Assembly (NCBI GenBank): GCA_964420285.1 | Contig: CAYQTE010000004.1 | Coordinates: forward strand, 69,110 to 133,109 | Reading direction: 5' to 3' | Length of the DNA: 64,000 nucleotides | Origin: CAYQTE01 sp964420285 | GTDB lineage: Bacteria; Planctomycetota; Phycisphaerae; Tepidisphaerales; Tepidisphaeraceae | In this document: in pieces, positions 1 to 10,084 of the stretch | Layout of the letters: each line of letters starts with the position of its first letter | How positions within the stretch are numbered: the stretch's first letter is position 1 | Translations under genes and position numbers: made by a program | Notes under the pieces: model-generated | What the model was told of the DNA's origin: nothing | The model's database searches: none | Seen by the model: the letters and a program-made list of their open reading frames with translations, nothing else

Positions 1-1510
1 CGTTGATATTGCCGGGCGAGTTGGAAATCATCACGCCGTTGGAGCGCTGCGGAACTTCGCCGCGCATCGGGGCGTATTCGTGGAAATTGTGGTGCATGAC
101 GGCCGTGCCCTGCGTGGCGGTGAGCATGCGCGTGCGCAGGCCGATCAGGCCGCGGGCGGGGATGGTGAATTCGAGGTGGACGTGGCCGGTGCGGTTGTCC
201 ATGCGGACCATCTCGCCACGGCGGTTGCCGACCAGTTCCATGACGCCGCCCATGTTCTTTTCCGGGACGTCGATGACCAGGTATTCGATCGGCTCCTCGG
301 TCTGGCCGTCAACTTTGCGAAGGATGACATGCGGCTTGGAGACGGACAGTTCGTAGCCCTCGCGGCGCATGTTTTCGATGAGGATTCCCAGGTGAAGCAA
401 GCCGCGGCCGCAGACGCGGAATGCGTCTTTGCTTTCGGTTTCCTCGACGCGCAGGGCGACGTTGCTTTCCAGTTCCTTGTAAAGCCGCTCGCGCACGTTT
501 CGGCTGGTGACGAATTTCCCTTCCTTGCCGGCGAAGGGCGAATCGTTGACGCTGAACAGCATGGTCAGCGTCGGCGGTTCAATTTCCGTAGCGGCCAGCG
601 GCTGAGGGTCAAGCGGATCGCAAATGGTGTCGCCGATATCGACGGCCTCGAGCCCCACCAGCGCCACGATATCCCCGGCCGCCACCTCTTCGATATTCTT
701 GCGGCCCAGGCCGTCGAATACCTGCACCTGCTGCACTTTACTCTTGACGATCGAACCGTCGCGGCGAGCGACGGCGACCTGCTGGCCGGTGCGGATGCGC
801 CCGTTGAAAATGCGGCCGACGCCGATGCGGCCGACGTAGTCGTTGTATTGGATGTTGCTGATGCGGATTTGCAGCGATTTGTCCAGATCGCCGTGCGGCG
901 CCGGAACGTGCCGGATCAGGGCCTCAAAGACCGGCTGAATATCCGTGCCGGGCACGTCGAGTCTCCAGCTTGCGGTTCCGGCCCGGCCGGAGGCGTATAC
1001 CACCGGGAAATCGAGCGTTTCGTCGTCGGCGCCGAGTTCAACGAACAGGTCGAACACCTCGTCCAGCACTTCATTGGGCCGGGCGTCCTGGCGATCGATC
1101 TTGTTGATGATGACGATGGGGCGCAGTTCATGCTCGAATGCTTTTTTGAGAACAAAACGGGTCTGGGGCATCGGTCCCTCGGCCGCATCGACCAGCAGGA
1201 GTGCTCCATCGGCCATACCCAGGACGCGTTCGACCTCGCCGCCGAAATCCGCGTGGCCGGGGGTATCGATCACGTTGATTTTGGTGAGCGTGCCATCGTG
1301 GCTGGTGAAGACGATGGCGACGTTTTTTGCCAGGATGGTGATGCCGCGTTCGCGTTCCAGGGGATTGGAGTCCAGGAGGGTATCCTGCTGGACCTGGCTG
1401 GAGCGGAAATTGCCGCTTTGCCGAAGCAGGGCATCGACGAGGGTGGTCTTGCCATGATCGACGTGGGCAATAATTGCGACGTTGCGAATATCGTTACGCA
1501 CCTGATTCAT
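1..1510 (-). CDS. typA: Translational GTPase TypA/BipA, 3' end cut by the window edge
   Basis: I read this by translating the minus strand from the ATG at 1510; no stop is reached before position 1, so about 503 of the usual ~610 codons are present. The G1 motif AHVDHGKTT is at residues 15-23, followed by the switch/G3 motif DTPGHADFGGEVER and the G4 motif INKIDR. The EF-G-like domain III/V core follows, with sequences such as FCVNDSP-like and GLIGLRTRMLTATQGTA, which are typical of BipA rather than EF-G or LepA. The protein is a ribosome-associated GTPase involved in assembly and stress growth. It is divergent from gpsA across about 150 bp. The end of the C-terminal domain lies outside the window. 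Confidence 0.96.
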   Translation of the reverse strand, partial: MNQVRNDIRNVAIIAHVDHGKTTLVDALLRQSGNFRSSQVQQDTLLDSNPLERERGITILAKNVAIVFTSHDGTLTKINVIDTPGHADFGGEVERVLGMADGALLLVDAAEGPMPQTRFVLKKAFEHELRPIVIINKIDRQDARPNEVLDEVFDLFVELGADDETLDFPVVYASGRAGTASWRLDVPGTDIQPVFEALIRHVPAPHGDLDKSLQIRISNIQYNDYVGRIGVGRIFNGRIRTGQQVAVARRDGSIVKSKVQQVQVFDGLGRKNIEEVAAGDIVALVGLEAVDIGDTICDPLDPQPLAATEIEPPTLTMLFSVNDSPFAGKEGKFVTSRNVRERLYKELESNVALRVEETESKDAFRVCGRGLLHLGILIENMRREGYELSVSKPHVILRKVDGQTEEPIEYLVIDVPEKNMGGVMELVGNRRGEMVRMDNRTGHVHLEFTIPARGLIGLRTRMLTATQGTAVMHHNFHEYAPMRGEVPQRSNGVMISNSPGNIN

Positions 1511-1664
1511 AAGTCATTCTAGGTAAACCGCGCGGGGATGTCGTGACAGCCGACAAGCCATTCCACCCGCAACCGGCGGGACAGACATCCTACAGTGGGT
1601 GGGGGGATTGTACAACAACGTCCTCTCGCATCCGCGCTGATGATCGTATAACCTTTGCCGGGAT

Positions 1665-2669
1665 ATGACAGAACGAGTTACCATTGTCGGCGACGGGGCG
1701 ATGGGGACGGTGTGTTCGATTTTGCTGAGCCGCGGCGGGCATCAGGTCACGATGTGGGGGGCGTTCGAGGAGGCGATCGAGCGGCTGATCCAGAACCGGG
1801 AGAATGCGCGCCTCCTCAAAGGGGTGCGCATTCCAGCCTCGGTCCGCCTTACCGCCAATGATGCCGATTGCTTTGATGGGGCGACGCTCATCCTCTCGGC
1901 CGTGCCGACGCAATATATGCGGAGTACGTGGACCCGTCTGCGGCCGTATGTGCCGGCGGGGGTGCCGATTGTTTCGGTGGCCAAGGGGATCGAGAACAAT
2001 ACGCTGATGCGACCGACGCAGATCATCGCCGATGTGCTGCAGCCGAAGAAGACCATGCTGGCGGCTTTGTCGGGGCCGAATATCGCGATGGAGATTGCGC
2101 GCTATCTGCCGGCGACGGCGGTGGCGGCCAGTGAGGATGCGGATCTGGCGCAGCGGACGCAGTCGGTGTTCTCGACGCAGTGGTTTCGCATCTACACCAA
2201 CACGGACATCATCGGAACCGAACTGGCCGGAGCGACCAAGAACGTGATTGCGATTGCGGCGGGCATTCTGGATGGTCTGGCGGCGGGAAACAACGCAAAG
2301 GCGGCCTTGGTGACGCGCGGGTTGGTGGAGATCACGCGGCTGGGTCTGGCGATGGGGGCGAGCGAATCGACATTTCACGGCTTGGCGGGATTGGGAGACT
2401 TGATCACCACCTGCGTCAGTCCGGAGGGTCGCAACCGGCACGTGGGGGAAGAGGTCGGACGCGGCCGGAAGTTGGAGGATGTGCTGGGTGGCATGGAAAG
2501 TGTCGCCGAAGGCGTGACCACGACCAAGTCGGTGATGCAGCTATCGAACCGGTTCAAGGTGGAGATGCCGATCACTGCCGCGGTGCATGCGATCCTGTTC
2601 GAGGGTTTGGATGTGCTCAACGCGCTCAGCGCCCTGATGAGCCGCGATCCGAAGCCGGAGCGGCATTGA
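1665..2669 (+). CDS. gpsA: Glycerol-3-phosphate dehydrogenase [NAD(P)+]
   Basis: The cytosolic enzyme reduces dihydroxyacetone phosphate to sn-glycerol 3-phosphate for phospholipid synthesis. The 334 residues match the family length. A Rossmann NAD(P) motif GDGAMGT is at residues 9-15. VAKGIE (105-110) and the ATKNV motif with K192 carry the lysines expected in the active site. LSGPNIAMEI (136-144) and the C-terminal TFHGLAGLGDLITTC segment are family hallmarks. The usual GxGxWG has Met-Gly in place of Trp-Gly, which is a tolerated variant. The ATG at 1665 puts the Rossmann strand directly at the N-terminus. It stands alone, divergent from typA. Confidence 0.95.
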   Translation: MTERVTIVGDGAMGTVCSILLSRGGHQVTMWGAFEEAIERLIQNRENARLLKGVRIPASVRLTANDADCFDGATLILSAVPTQYMRSTWTRLRPYVPAGVPIVSVAKGIENNTLMRPTQIIADVLQPKKTMLAALSGPNIAMEIARYLPATAVAASEDADLAQRTQSVFSTQWFRIYTNTDIIGTELAGATKNVIAIAAGILDGLAAGNNAKAALVTRGLVEITRLGLAMGASESTFHGLAGLGDLITTCVSPEGRNRHVGEEVGRGRKLEDVLGGMESVAEGVTTTKSVMQLSNRFKVEMPITAAVHAILFEGLDVLNALSALMSRDPKPERH

Positions 2670-3004
2670 GCACTGGGGAAGATTGGGGTGTCTACGCGGG
2701 GATGCCGAGGTCGCAAATTGGCGGCTTACCGGACTTAGCGGTAGGGCGCGCATCCGGCATAAATTACCTATTTTTACAGAATCTGCACGTTGGCGATCAC
2801 ATTGTGATTGTCCCAATGTGCTATCTGTAAATATAGCTATAACAATCAGTTATGGAAGCGTGCGAGCGGCCAAGCTTTTGCGAATCTCGCTGGGCACTGT
2901 CATGAACTCGGACGTCGATGCGCAAATCGGCCGAAGACGGGGTACAATACTTTGGTCTCCGAGATGGAGCCTTGGGAAATGATCCCGGAAGTAGAGCAGA
3001 GAAA
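2670..3004. other. AT-richer intergenic region with palindromes and a possible HTH fragment
   Basis: This 335-bp stretch separates gpsA from a lipoprotein gene and is noticeably more AT-rich than its flanks between about 2760 and 2860. It holds two perfect palindromes, ATCACATTGTGAT (2796-2808) and TATAGCTATA (2832-2841). Around 2865-2945 one plus-strand frame reads AAKLLRISLGTV and then IGRRRG. That is reminiscent of the excisionase/MerR-type helix-turn-helix (AAKLLGVSxxTV...IGRRR), but no complete gene is present. I see no convincing gene here; it may be a regulatory region plus a decayed HTH fragment. Confidence 0.4.
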
Positions 3005-3439
3005 ATGTTCCGCGTTATCGGCAGTTGTGTTGCGCTTGCCGCAGTGGTTCTTTTTTGCGTCGGTTGTCAGAGTTCAACGGTAGCACCGAACGCCGCATTG
3101 CCGGCTCAATCGTCGGCCGCGGTGGATAGGCAGGATTCGCTTGCCGCGCCATTGGCCGCCGCGGCAACAGAGCCGGATTATGCGCAGGCCCAGTACGCAT
3201 CCCCGGTGGTCGAGGCTTCTGCCAGTGGGATCACGCCGGCCGCTCTTACGGCCATCACCATGCGCGATGTTATCGAATGGACCGCCCAGGGCGTCAACGG
3301 CGAGGTAATCGTTTGGCGCATCGAACACAGCGATGCGGTCTTTCGCCTGACGGCCGCCAACGAGGTGCAACTGCGCGATGCGTGCGTCAGCAACCAGGTC
3401 ATTCACGCGTTAGCCGCGGCCCAGCGGCGCGGGTCGTGA
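3005..3439 (+). CDS. Small lipoprotein with a C-terminal planctomycete-type domain
   Basis: The ATG at 3005 was chosen because it begins a clean lipoprotein signal: a hydrophobic stretch ending in the lipobox VGC (residues 17-19), so the mature protein would be lipid-anchored. A start at 2918 would bury this signal behind 29 polar residues. After a low-complexity Ala/Ser/Pro linker, the last ~65 residues (MRDVIEWTAQGVNGEVIVW, then VFRLTAANEVQLRDACVS) resemble a short module I associate with planctomycete lipoproteins, of the pattern 'DVIxMxxAGVxxxxIxxxIxxSxxVFxLxxxDxxxLxxxGVSxxVI'. Function is unknown; a role in the envelope is inferred from the signal only. Confidence 0.75.
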   Translation: MFRVIGSCVALAAVVLFCVGCQSSTVAPNAALPAQSSAAVDRQDSLAAPLAAAATEPDYAQAQYASPVVEASASGITPAALTAITMRDVIEWTAQGVNGEVIVWRIEHSDAVFRLTAANEVQLRDACVSNQVIHALAAAQRRGS

Positions 3440-3511
3440 ACGGCGGCCGGTTGACGGTTCCGTTTCGCCTTAGCGCAATCCACACATATCATTCGATATA
3501 ATGCCGGACTC

Positions 3512-4611
<1,100 letters not shown>

Positions 4612-4612
<1 letters not shown>

Positions 4613-6174
4613 TGACGCGATACCTGGCTATTTTCGGTTTTGCGCTGGTGCTGGCGGTGCCGCTGCTAACGCGCTCGTGGCTGGGGGTTGCATCCTCGGC
4701 GGCGCCGGCGGCCGGAGCCGAGACGCTCGTGGTCATCACGCCGGACAATGTGGACATCCGCAACGAATTTGCCCGCGCGTTTTCGGCCTGGCATCTCAAG
4801 ACCTATGGAACGGCGGTGCAGATTGACTATCGCGCGGTAGGCGGAACAGCGGACATTCAGCGGCAACTGGAAACCATTGACCGCTCCGATCGCGATGCGG
4901 CCGGAAATCATCTACCGGAATCGGAAATTCATCCGGAGATCGACCTGATCTTCGGCGGCGGGGATTTCATGTTCGATCAGGCGCTTAAGCCCAAGGGCAT
5001 CATCAAGCCGATCCCGATCGATCCGGCTTTCCTGCATGAGGTCTTTCCCGACCCCAAGCTGGCCGGTGTGCGGCTGTACGATTGGAGTGTCGATGCCAAC
5101 GGCACGGAGCAGCCGGTCTACTGGATTGGCGGGTGTCTGAGCAGCTTTGGGATTGTTTACAACCCGGATATTTGCCAGCACATCGGCGTTTCGGGGCCGC
5201 AGACCTGGACCGACCTGACCGATCCGCGTTTCGCGGGACTTCTGGCGCTGGCCGATCCGACGCACAGCGGATCATCGGCCGCGGCCTACATGATGGTGCT
5301 GCAACGGGCCATGGCGGACGCGGAATCGGCGTATCTGGCGGCGCATCCGGATGTGGCAAAAATGCCGACCACGCAAATGTCGGGCGATGCCGGATACAAC
5401 GCCGCCTTGGCCGCCGGCTGGAAAACGGGAATGGACCGGCTGGTCCTGATAGCGGCCAACGCTCGCTACTTCACCGATTCCGGGACGGTGGTGCCAACGG
5501 ATGTGGGAAATGGCGAAGCGGCCGCGGGAATCGCCATCGACTTTTTCGGCCGCGTTGAATCGCAGACCGTGGGCACAGACCGCGCCATATACGTCAGTCC
5601 CAAGGCCGCCACCGCCATCACGCCCGATTCACTGGCGATTCCGTATGGCGTGGTGGGCCGAAAGCTCGAATTGGCGATGCATTTCATCGAATTCGTCCTG
5701 TCCAAACCAGGACAATTGCTGTGGGATCTGAAAGCGGGCGAGCCGGGCGGGCCGGTGGACCGGGCGTTGCGGCGATCGCCCATCCGCCGCGATTTGTATG
5801 GCGACCAGACCGGCTGGGCCGATCCAATCAATCCATTTGAGCTGGCCGGCGGCTTCAATCAGCGCGGGGCGTGGAGCGCCATGCAGACCGACACCGTCGC
5901 GATCTGGGGCGCGGCATGGATCGATTCTCGCGACGATCTGACGGCCGCGTACCGGCGGATTGTGGCGGTGAGTGATCCGACCCGGCGGGCGGAACTGCTG
6001 GCACGGCTGGCGCATATTCCCGTGACGCTTGCAGATTTGCAGCAGTACACGAAGGACAAGAAAGCGCAGAAGGCCAATGTCGATATATGGCTTGCCCGCA
6101 AGCGCATCGACTGGGAGGAGAAATTTGCCAAACACTATCGTGATGTCGGCGCCGCCGCCGGGGTGAATCCATGA
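4612..6174 (+). CDS. ABC transporter extracellular substrate-binding protein, Fe(III)-type
   Basis: A signal peptide or anchor (residues 4-30, hydrophobic, Ala-rich end) is followed by a two-lobed binding protein. ETLVVITPDN opens the first lobe, and segments such as IDLIFGGGDFMFDQAL and YWIGGCLSSFGIVYNPD match the iron/thiamine/putrescine-like family (extracellular solute-binding cluster B). At 520 residues it is clearly longer than typical FbpA proteins of ~330; the extra length is at the C-terminus (about residues 400-520) and has no obvious motif. It overlaps the ATPase gene by 1 bp and the permease gene by 4 bp (ATGA at 6171-6174), making a tight importer operon. Iron as substrate is an inference from family resemblance. 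Confidence 0.85.
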
Positions 6175-7970
6175 GCCATGGCGTGCCGACAACTGACGCG
6201 GGCCGCGCGATACGCAAGGACCGCGACGACGGCGCCCGCCGGCCGGGTAGCGCGCGGTCGGATCGGGTGCATTGGATATTGGCGTGCGTTCTCTTTGTCT
6301 TTCTCGGATTGTTTCTGATCCTGCCCATCGTGCAGGTTCTGGGAACTGGGTTTCTCGATAAGGATGGCGGTTTCACTCTGGCGTACGTGAAGCTCATTGT
6401 TTCGGATTCGACGCTCATGCGCGGATTGTTCAACGCCGTGGCCGTCGGTGCCAGCGTCACCTTCTTGTGCGCGGCACTCACCGTGCCGCTGGCGATTCTC
6501 ACGGTGCGGTATGAATTTTCCGGCCGGCGATGGCTTGCCGGTTTGCTCCTGGTGCCGCTGATTCTCCCGCCATTCGTCGGCGGATTGGGGCTGCGATTGA
6601 TACTGGGCCGGCTCGGACCGCTGACTGTTCTGCTGGGCCATGGCCAGGGAGCGGGGATTGACTGGCTGGGCCGGTATCGGCTGGTGGGAGTGATTTTCGT
6701 CGAGACGCTGCATCTTTATCCGGTGATGCTGCTGAACGTGCAGGCATCGCTGGCGAATCTCGATCCGGCGATGGAGCAGGCGGCGGCGAATCTGGGCGCC
6801 AGCCGGTGGACGATATTGCGTCGGATCACGCTGCCCCTGATCCGCCCGGGCCTGTTCGCCGGCGCGACGTTGACGCTGATCTGGAGCTTTACCGAACTCG
6901 GCACGCCGCTCATTTTCGATTTCGAAACCATCACGCCGGTGCAGGTCTTCCGGCTGATCACCGATGTTTCCGGCAATCCGCTGCCCTTTGCCCTGGTCGT
7001 GGTGGTGCTTCTGGTATCGGCGGCGATGTACGCGATCGGCAAGCTGCTGCTCGGTCAGCCATACGACACGGGTTCGACGCGCGCGACCACGGCCACGACG
7101 CCGACGCGCCTGCGCGGATGGCAGAGCCTTGCAGCGACGGCCGCGTTCGGCGGCGTGTTCCTGCTGGCGATCATTCCGCACATGGGTGTCCTTCTGACCA
7201 GCGTGACGACGACCGGCGCCTGGTATCGCACGTTGCTTCCCTCGCGATTCACCATGGCGCACATCAAGACCGCCATGACCGATGACGTGGCCTTTGCAAG
7301 CGTGGTCAATTCGATTCGCTACGCCACCGCCGCAACAGTCATCGCGCTGGGTCTGGGCTTGGCGGCGGCCATCGTGATCGTTCGCAGCCGCCTGCCGGTT
7401 CGCCGCGTGATTGACACATTGACGATGTTGCCGCTGGCCGTGCCGGGATTGGTCCTGTCGTTCGGCTATCTGGCGATGAGCGTCAACGCCCGGCGATGGC
7501 TGCTGGCGCATGGGCACGGCGTGCCATCATGGGTGGACGTCCAGGAGAATCCGGCGATATTGCTCATCATCGCCTACGCGGCCCGGCGGCTGCCATATGT
7601 CGTGCGCGCGCTGGTGGCCGGATTGCAACAGACGCCGGTCGAACTGGAACTTGCCGCCGCTAACCTTGGCGCTTCAGCCGGCCGGGTGCTGTCGAGCATC
7701 ACGCTGCCCCTGGTGACGGCGAACCTGATCGCCGGCGCGATGCTGGCATTCAGTTTCGCGATGCTGGAGGTGAGCGATTCTCTGATCCTGGCGCAGAAGC
7801 CCGCCTATTTCCCGATCACCCGCGCGATCCTCGAACTCAGCGGCCGCATCGGCGATGGCGCGTACATCGCCAGCGCCCTGGGTGCGTGGGTGATGGTGCT
7901 GCTGGCGTTGACGATCGTGGCGGCCAATTCGCTGCTGGGAAAGAAACTCGGGGCGATTTTCCGGGTGTAG
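6171..7970 (+). CDS. ABC transporter permease, fused two-module (FbpB-like)
   Basis: This is a single 599-residue polypeptide with two copies of the binding-protein-dependent transport inner-membrane domain, about 12 membrane helices in all. Each half carries its own EAA coupling loop: QAAANLGASRWTILRRITLP near residues 203-222, and LAAANLGASAGRVLSSITLP in the second half. These contact the two ATPase subunits. Fusion of both permease halves is characteristic of ferric-iron FbpB/SfuB-type and some thiamine transporters, which supports an Fe(III)-type import role. A charged, Arg-rich cytoplasmic N-terminus of about 30 residues precedes the first helix. It is the last gene of the three-gene operon. 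Confidence 0.92.
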   Translation: MSHGVPTTDAGRAIRKDRDDGARRPGSARSDRVHWILACVLFVFLGLFLILPIVQVLGTGFLDKDGGFTLAYVKLIVSDSTLMRGLFNAVAVGASVTFLCAALTVPLAILTVRYEFSGRRWLAGLLLVPLILPPFVGGLGLRLILGRLGPLTVLLGHGQGAGIDWLGRYRLVGVIFVETLHLYPVMLLNVQASLANLDPAMEQAAANLGASRWTILRRITLPLIRPGLFAGATLTLIWSFTELGTPLIFDFETITPVQVFRLITDVSGNPLPFALVVVVLLVSAAMYAIGKLLLGQPYDTGSTRATTATTPTRLRGWQSLAATAAFGGVFLLAIIPHMGVLLTSVTTTGAWYRTLLPSRFTMAHIKTAMTDDVAFASVVNSIRYATAATVIALGLGLAAAIVIVRSRLPVRRVIDTLTMLPLAVPGLVLSFGYLAMSVNARRWLLAHGHGVPSWVDVQENPAILLIIAYAARRLPYVVRALVAGLQQTPVELELAAANLGASAGRVLSSITLPLVTANLIAGAMLAFSFAMLEVSDSLILAQKPAYFPITRAILELSGRIGDGAYIASALGAWVMVLLALTIVAANSLLGKKLGAIFRV

Positions 7971-8076
7971 ATCGCCGGGCGCGGCACGGTATTGGAAGAG
8001 CGGGAGCGCGTCGATGCGGGAGGAAAACGGCATGAGCTATGTCAATTATTTCAAGTCCGCGGCGGTTCGTGCCGAC

Positions 8077-8105
8077 TTGACATATGTCAATAGTCGCGGA
8101 ATAAT
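8077..8105 (+). promoter_or_regulatory. Sigma-70-like promoter with palindromic operator for the toxin-antitoxin pair
   Basis: TTGACA (8077-8082) is separated by exactly 17 bp from AATAAT (8100-8105). A perfect 14-bp palindrome, TTGACATATGTCAA (8077-8090), covers the -35 box. A further half-site TATGTCAATT lies upstream at 8039-8048. A dimeric repressor bound here would occlude RNA polymerase, the usual autoregulation of type II antitoxins with a helix-turn-helix such as the one encoded at 8534. The first gene starts about 50 bp downstream. Confidence 0.7.
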
Positions 8106-8156
8106 TGGCTTTGGAGTCACCAATGGACCGGATAGCGTGGTTGGATCGAGGCGGTC

Positions 8157-8507
8157 ATGGGAAGCGTGAAGGATCCGGAGGCTTTGGATCGCTATCGGCG
8201 CGTCTTGATCGAACTATCGCATGTGACGGACTATATCGTGTGGGAGGAAGGCGCGCTGGATCGCCTGTCTCGTCACCTGCCAGGTGTCGGGACAAGGCGC
8301 ATTCACGAGTTGATGCACAACCACGCCGCCTGCAATGGGAAGATCGATCAGGTTGAGGAAACCCGAGAGGAATTCATGTGGTGGAAGTTCCACTACGACA
8401 TGCGGCTGTCCATCCTGGGGCAACGTATCTACATCGAAACGGTGCTCGACGACCACGAGGACGTTTTGGATTGCGTTATTCACGTAGTAAATATCCACCC
8501 CGTATAA
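8157..8507 (+). CDS. Unrecognised 116-residue protein, probable toxin partner of an MqsA-like antitoxin
   Basis: I do not recognise this family. It is a small acidic/basic mixed protein of 116 residues with a helical first half (LDRYRRVLIELSHVTDYIVW) and a strand-rich second half ending RIYIETVLDDHEDVLDC then VIHVVNIHPV. That is compatible with a small RelE/MqsR-like alpha-beta fold. It sits 26 bp upstream of an MqsA-like zinc-finger/HTH gene and behind a promoter with an operator palindrome. Toxin-first order is the order used by mqsRA and higBA. The toxin role therefore rests on context only. The ATG at 8157 was chosen because upstream in-frame starts are absent; other ATGs are out of frame. 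Confidence 0.6.
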   Translation: MGSVKDPEALDRYRRVLIELSHVTDYIVWEEGALDRLSRHLPGVGTRRIHELMHNHAACNGKIDQVEETREEFMWWKFHYDMRLSILGQRIYIETVLDDHEDVLDCVIHVVNIHPV

Positions 8508-8533
8508 GGTGTTGAGAGAGTGACAGCGTCACC

Positions 8534-9031
8534 ATGACGAAGGACACCAACGATATGTCGCCGACAAACGAACGTCGCAAGAGATTTCCAATTCGCTGCA
8601 TGAAATGCGGCCAGGTGGAAGCTCGGCCGGCGGTGATTCCCTACACGCTTGAAAAGAACCATGATGGCAGGCTCTACAAGCTGCAGATTCCTGATCTGTG
8701 CGCAATTCGCTGCGACAAATGCGGGAGCGTATGTTTCGGTAACGACGCCGATGAACAAATAAGTGCCGCATTGCGAGATCGGCTTGGTCTCCTGACGCCA
8801 GACCAAATGCGAGCCAACCTCGGTGAACTGAACCTCACGCAGAAGGAAGCCGCCGAACGACTCGGCGTCGCCGCCGAGACGATTTCCCGATGGCTGACTG
8901 GCGCAGTGATACAGTCCCGCGCGATGGATAACCTGCTACGCGCTTTCTTCGGCTGCAACGAGGTTCGCGAACATCTATCCGGTGCCGGGCAGGACCGGAA
9001 TTTCGGCGCCTGCGTCGCGCGCCGCGGCTGA
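8534..9031 (+). CDS. MqsA-like antitoxin with zinc finger and XRE-type HTH
   Basis: The N-terminal half has paired Cys motifs (C22-x2-C25 and C60-x2-C63) that would bind one zinc. The C-terminal half (about residues 88-140) is a helix-turn-helix with LTQKEAAERLGVAAETISRW and the tail QSRAMDNLLRAFF, which is characteristic of MqsA-family antitoxins. Such proteins neutralise the toxin through the zinc domain and repress their own operon through the HTH. The predicted operator is the palindrome at 8077-8090. The last ~15 residues after REHL look unrelated and may be variable. Codon use and GC are slightly lower than in the neighbouring genes. Confidence 0.82.
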   Translation: MTKDTNDMSPTNERRKRFPIRCMKCGQVEARPAVIPYTLEKNHDGRLYKLQIPDLCAIRCDKCGSVCFGNDADEQISAALRDRLGLLTPDQMRANLGELNLTQKEAAERLGVAAETISRWLTGAVIQSRAMDNLLRAFFGCNEVREHLSGAGQDRNFGACVARRG

Positions 9032-9064
9032 TTCCTCCGCGAGCCAAGCCGTCAAGCGCTCCGC

Positions 9065-10084
9065 TCAGAGCAACAAATCCTGCACGACACTGGCAGCGCC
9101 CAGCGAATATCGGAAATATCGCCGGTGGAACCATTCCCGCGCGATGAGTACGGGGCGGGCCAAAGGCGTTGACCCGGTTTGACGCATACTCGCGCGGGCG
9201 CGACAGTGGTCGGCTTTCTCCTGGATATGCCGGAGAACTTCACTCGGGGCGCCGCCCGCGGATAAACGGGCGGCGGCGCGGGCAAAATTCGTGGCCAGTT
9301 GTTGGAAATATTCGCGGTCCATTTGGCGGGCCTTGGACCATTTGGCGGCGGCCGTCGTCGGGGCTGGGCCGATTTGTTGATCGGCATGCTCCCGATAACA
9401 AAACAGCGGCTCGGCTATGGCCTGGCAGCGATCGACAGCCGCGATGAGAAGACTGATCCATGCGTCGTGAACCCAACCCTCGTCGATCGGCAAAACCAGT
9501 GCCTTGTGCCGCGAGGCAAACGCCATGCTCGCACCGGCCACGACATTGGCCCGGAGCAGCAAATCGACGCCGTGGCCGTGTTCGACCCGATACTGCTGAC
9601 GCGGTGTAAACCCAAGCGACGGCCAGAGCCTCTTGCCGGTCGGTTGGAGTTGCGAGCCGACAATGTGGGCATCGGAAAACGCCATTCCCGCGCCGGCGAT
9701 AAGTGCGGATTCAAGCGTCGCGAGTTTGTGCGGCAGCCAGACATCGTCCTGATCGCATAACGCTATGAAATCGCCGGTTGCGGCTTCAACGGCGCAGTTG
9801 AAATTGCGCGTCGAGCCCACGTTGCGCGATTGGCAATGGACATGCACGGGGAACGGCGCTGCATCGGCAAATCGCCGCAGCACCGCAAGGCTGCCGTCGC
9901 GGGAGCTGTCATCAAAAACCACCAGTTCATCCGGCCGTCGCGTTTGGCGGGCGAGGCTTTGCAGTTGCCGGGGCAGCCGGTCGGCGCCATTATAGACGGC
10001 CAGTGCGACGGAAAACCTGCCCGCGGATCGAGTCACGGAACAGTCTGGCACGTCGGGCGAAGTGGTCTGTGTGTTGTGCATCAT
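9065..10084 (-). CDS. Family 2 glycosyltransferase
   Basis: This is a GT-A fold transferase of the GT2 family. The N-terminal nucleotide-binding region FSVALAVYNGADRLPRQL is followed by VVFDDSSRDGS and by the metal-binding D-x-D segment ALCDQDDVWLPHK. It most resembles rhamnosyl- or dTDP-sugar transferases acting on polysaccharides. I place the start at the ATG at 10084, because it overlaps the stop of the upstream gene as ATGA and would couple translation. A start at 10126 would add 14 residues inside that gene. It is the third and last gene of a minus-strand glycosyltransferase operon. Confidence 0.88.
   Translation of the reverse strand: MMHNTQTTSPDVPDCSVTRSAGRFSVALAVYNGADRLPRQLQSLARQTRRPDELVVFDDSSRDGSLAVLRRFADAAPFPVHVHCQSRNVGSTRNFNCAVEAATGDFIALCDQDDVWLPHKLATLESALIAGAGMAFSDAHIVGSQLQPTGKRLWPSLGFTPRQQYRVEHGHGVDLLLRANVVAGASMAFASRHKALVLPIDEGWVHDAWISLLIAAVDRCQAIAEPLFCYREHADQQIGPAPTTAAAKWSKARQMDREYFQQLATNFARAAARLSAGGAPSEVLRHIQEKADHCRARASMRQTGSTPLARPVLIAREWFHRRYFRYSLGAASVVQDLLL

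Noticed and set aside
80..1522. A 480-codon plus-strand open frame opposite typA
   Set aside because: It is the antisense shadow of a strongly conserved GTPase gene; its translation has no family motif.
6135..7517. A 460-codon minus-strand open frame opposite the ABC permease
   Set aside because: His/Gln/Arg-rich translation with no motif; the opposite frame is a clear permease with two EAA loops.
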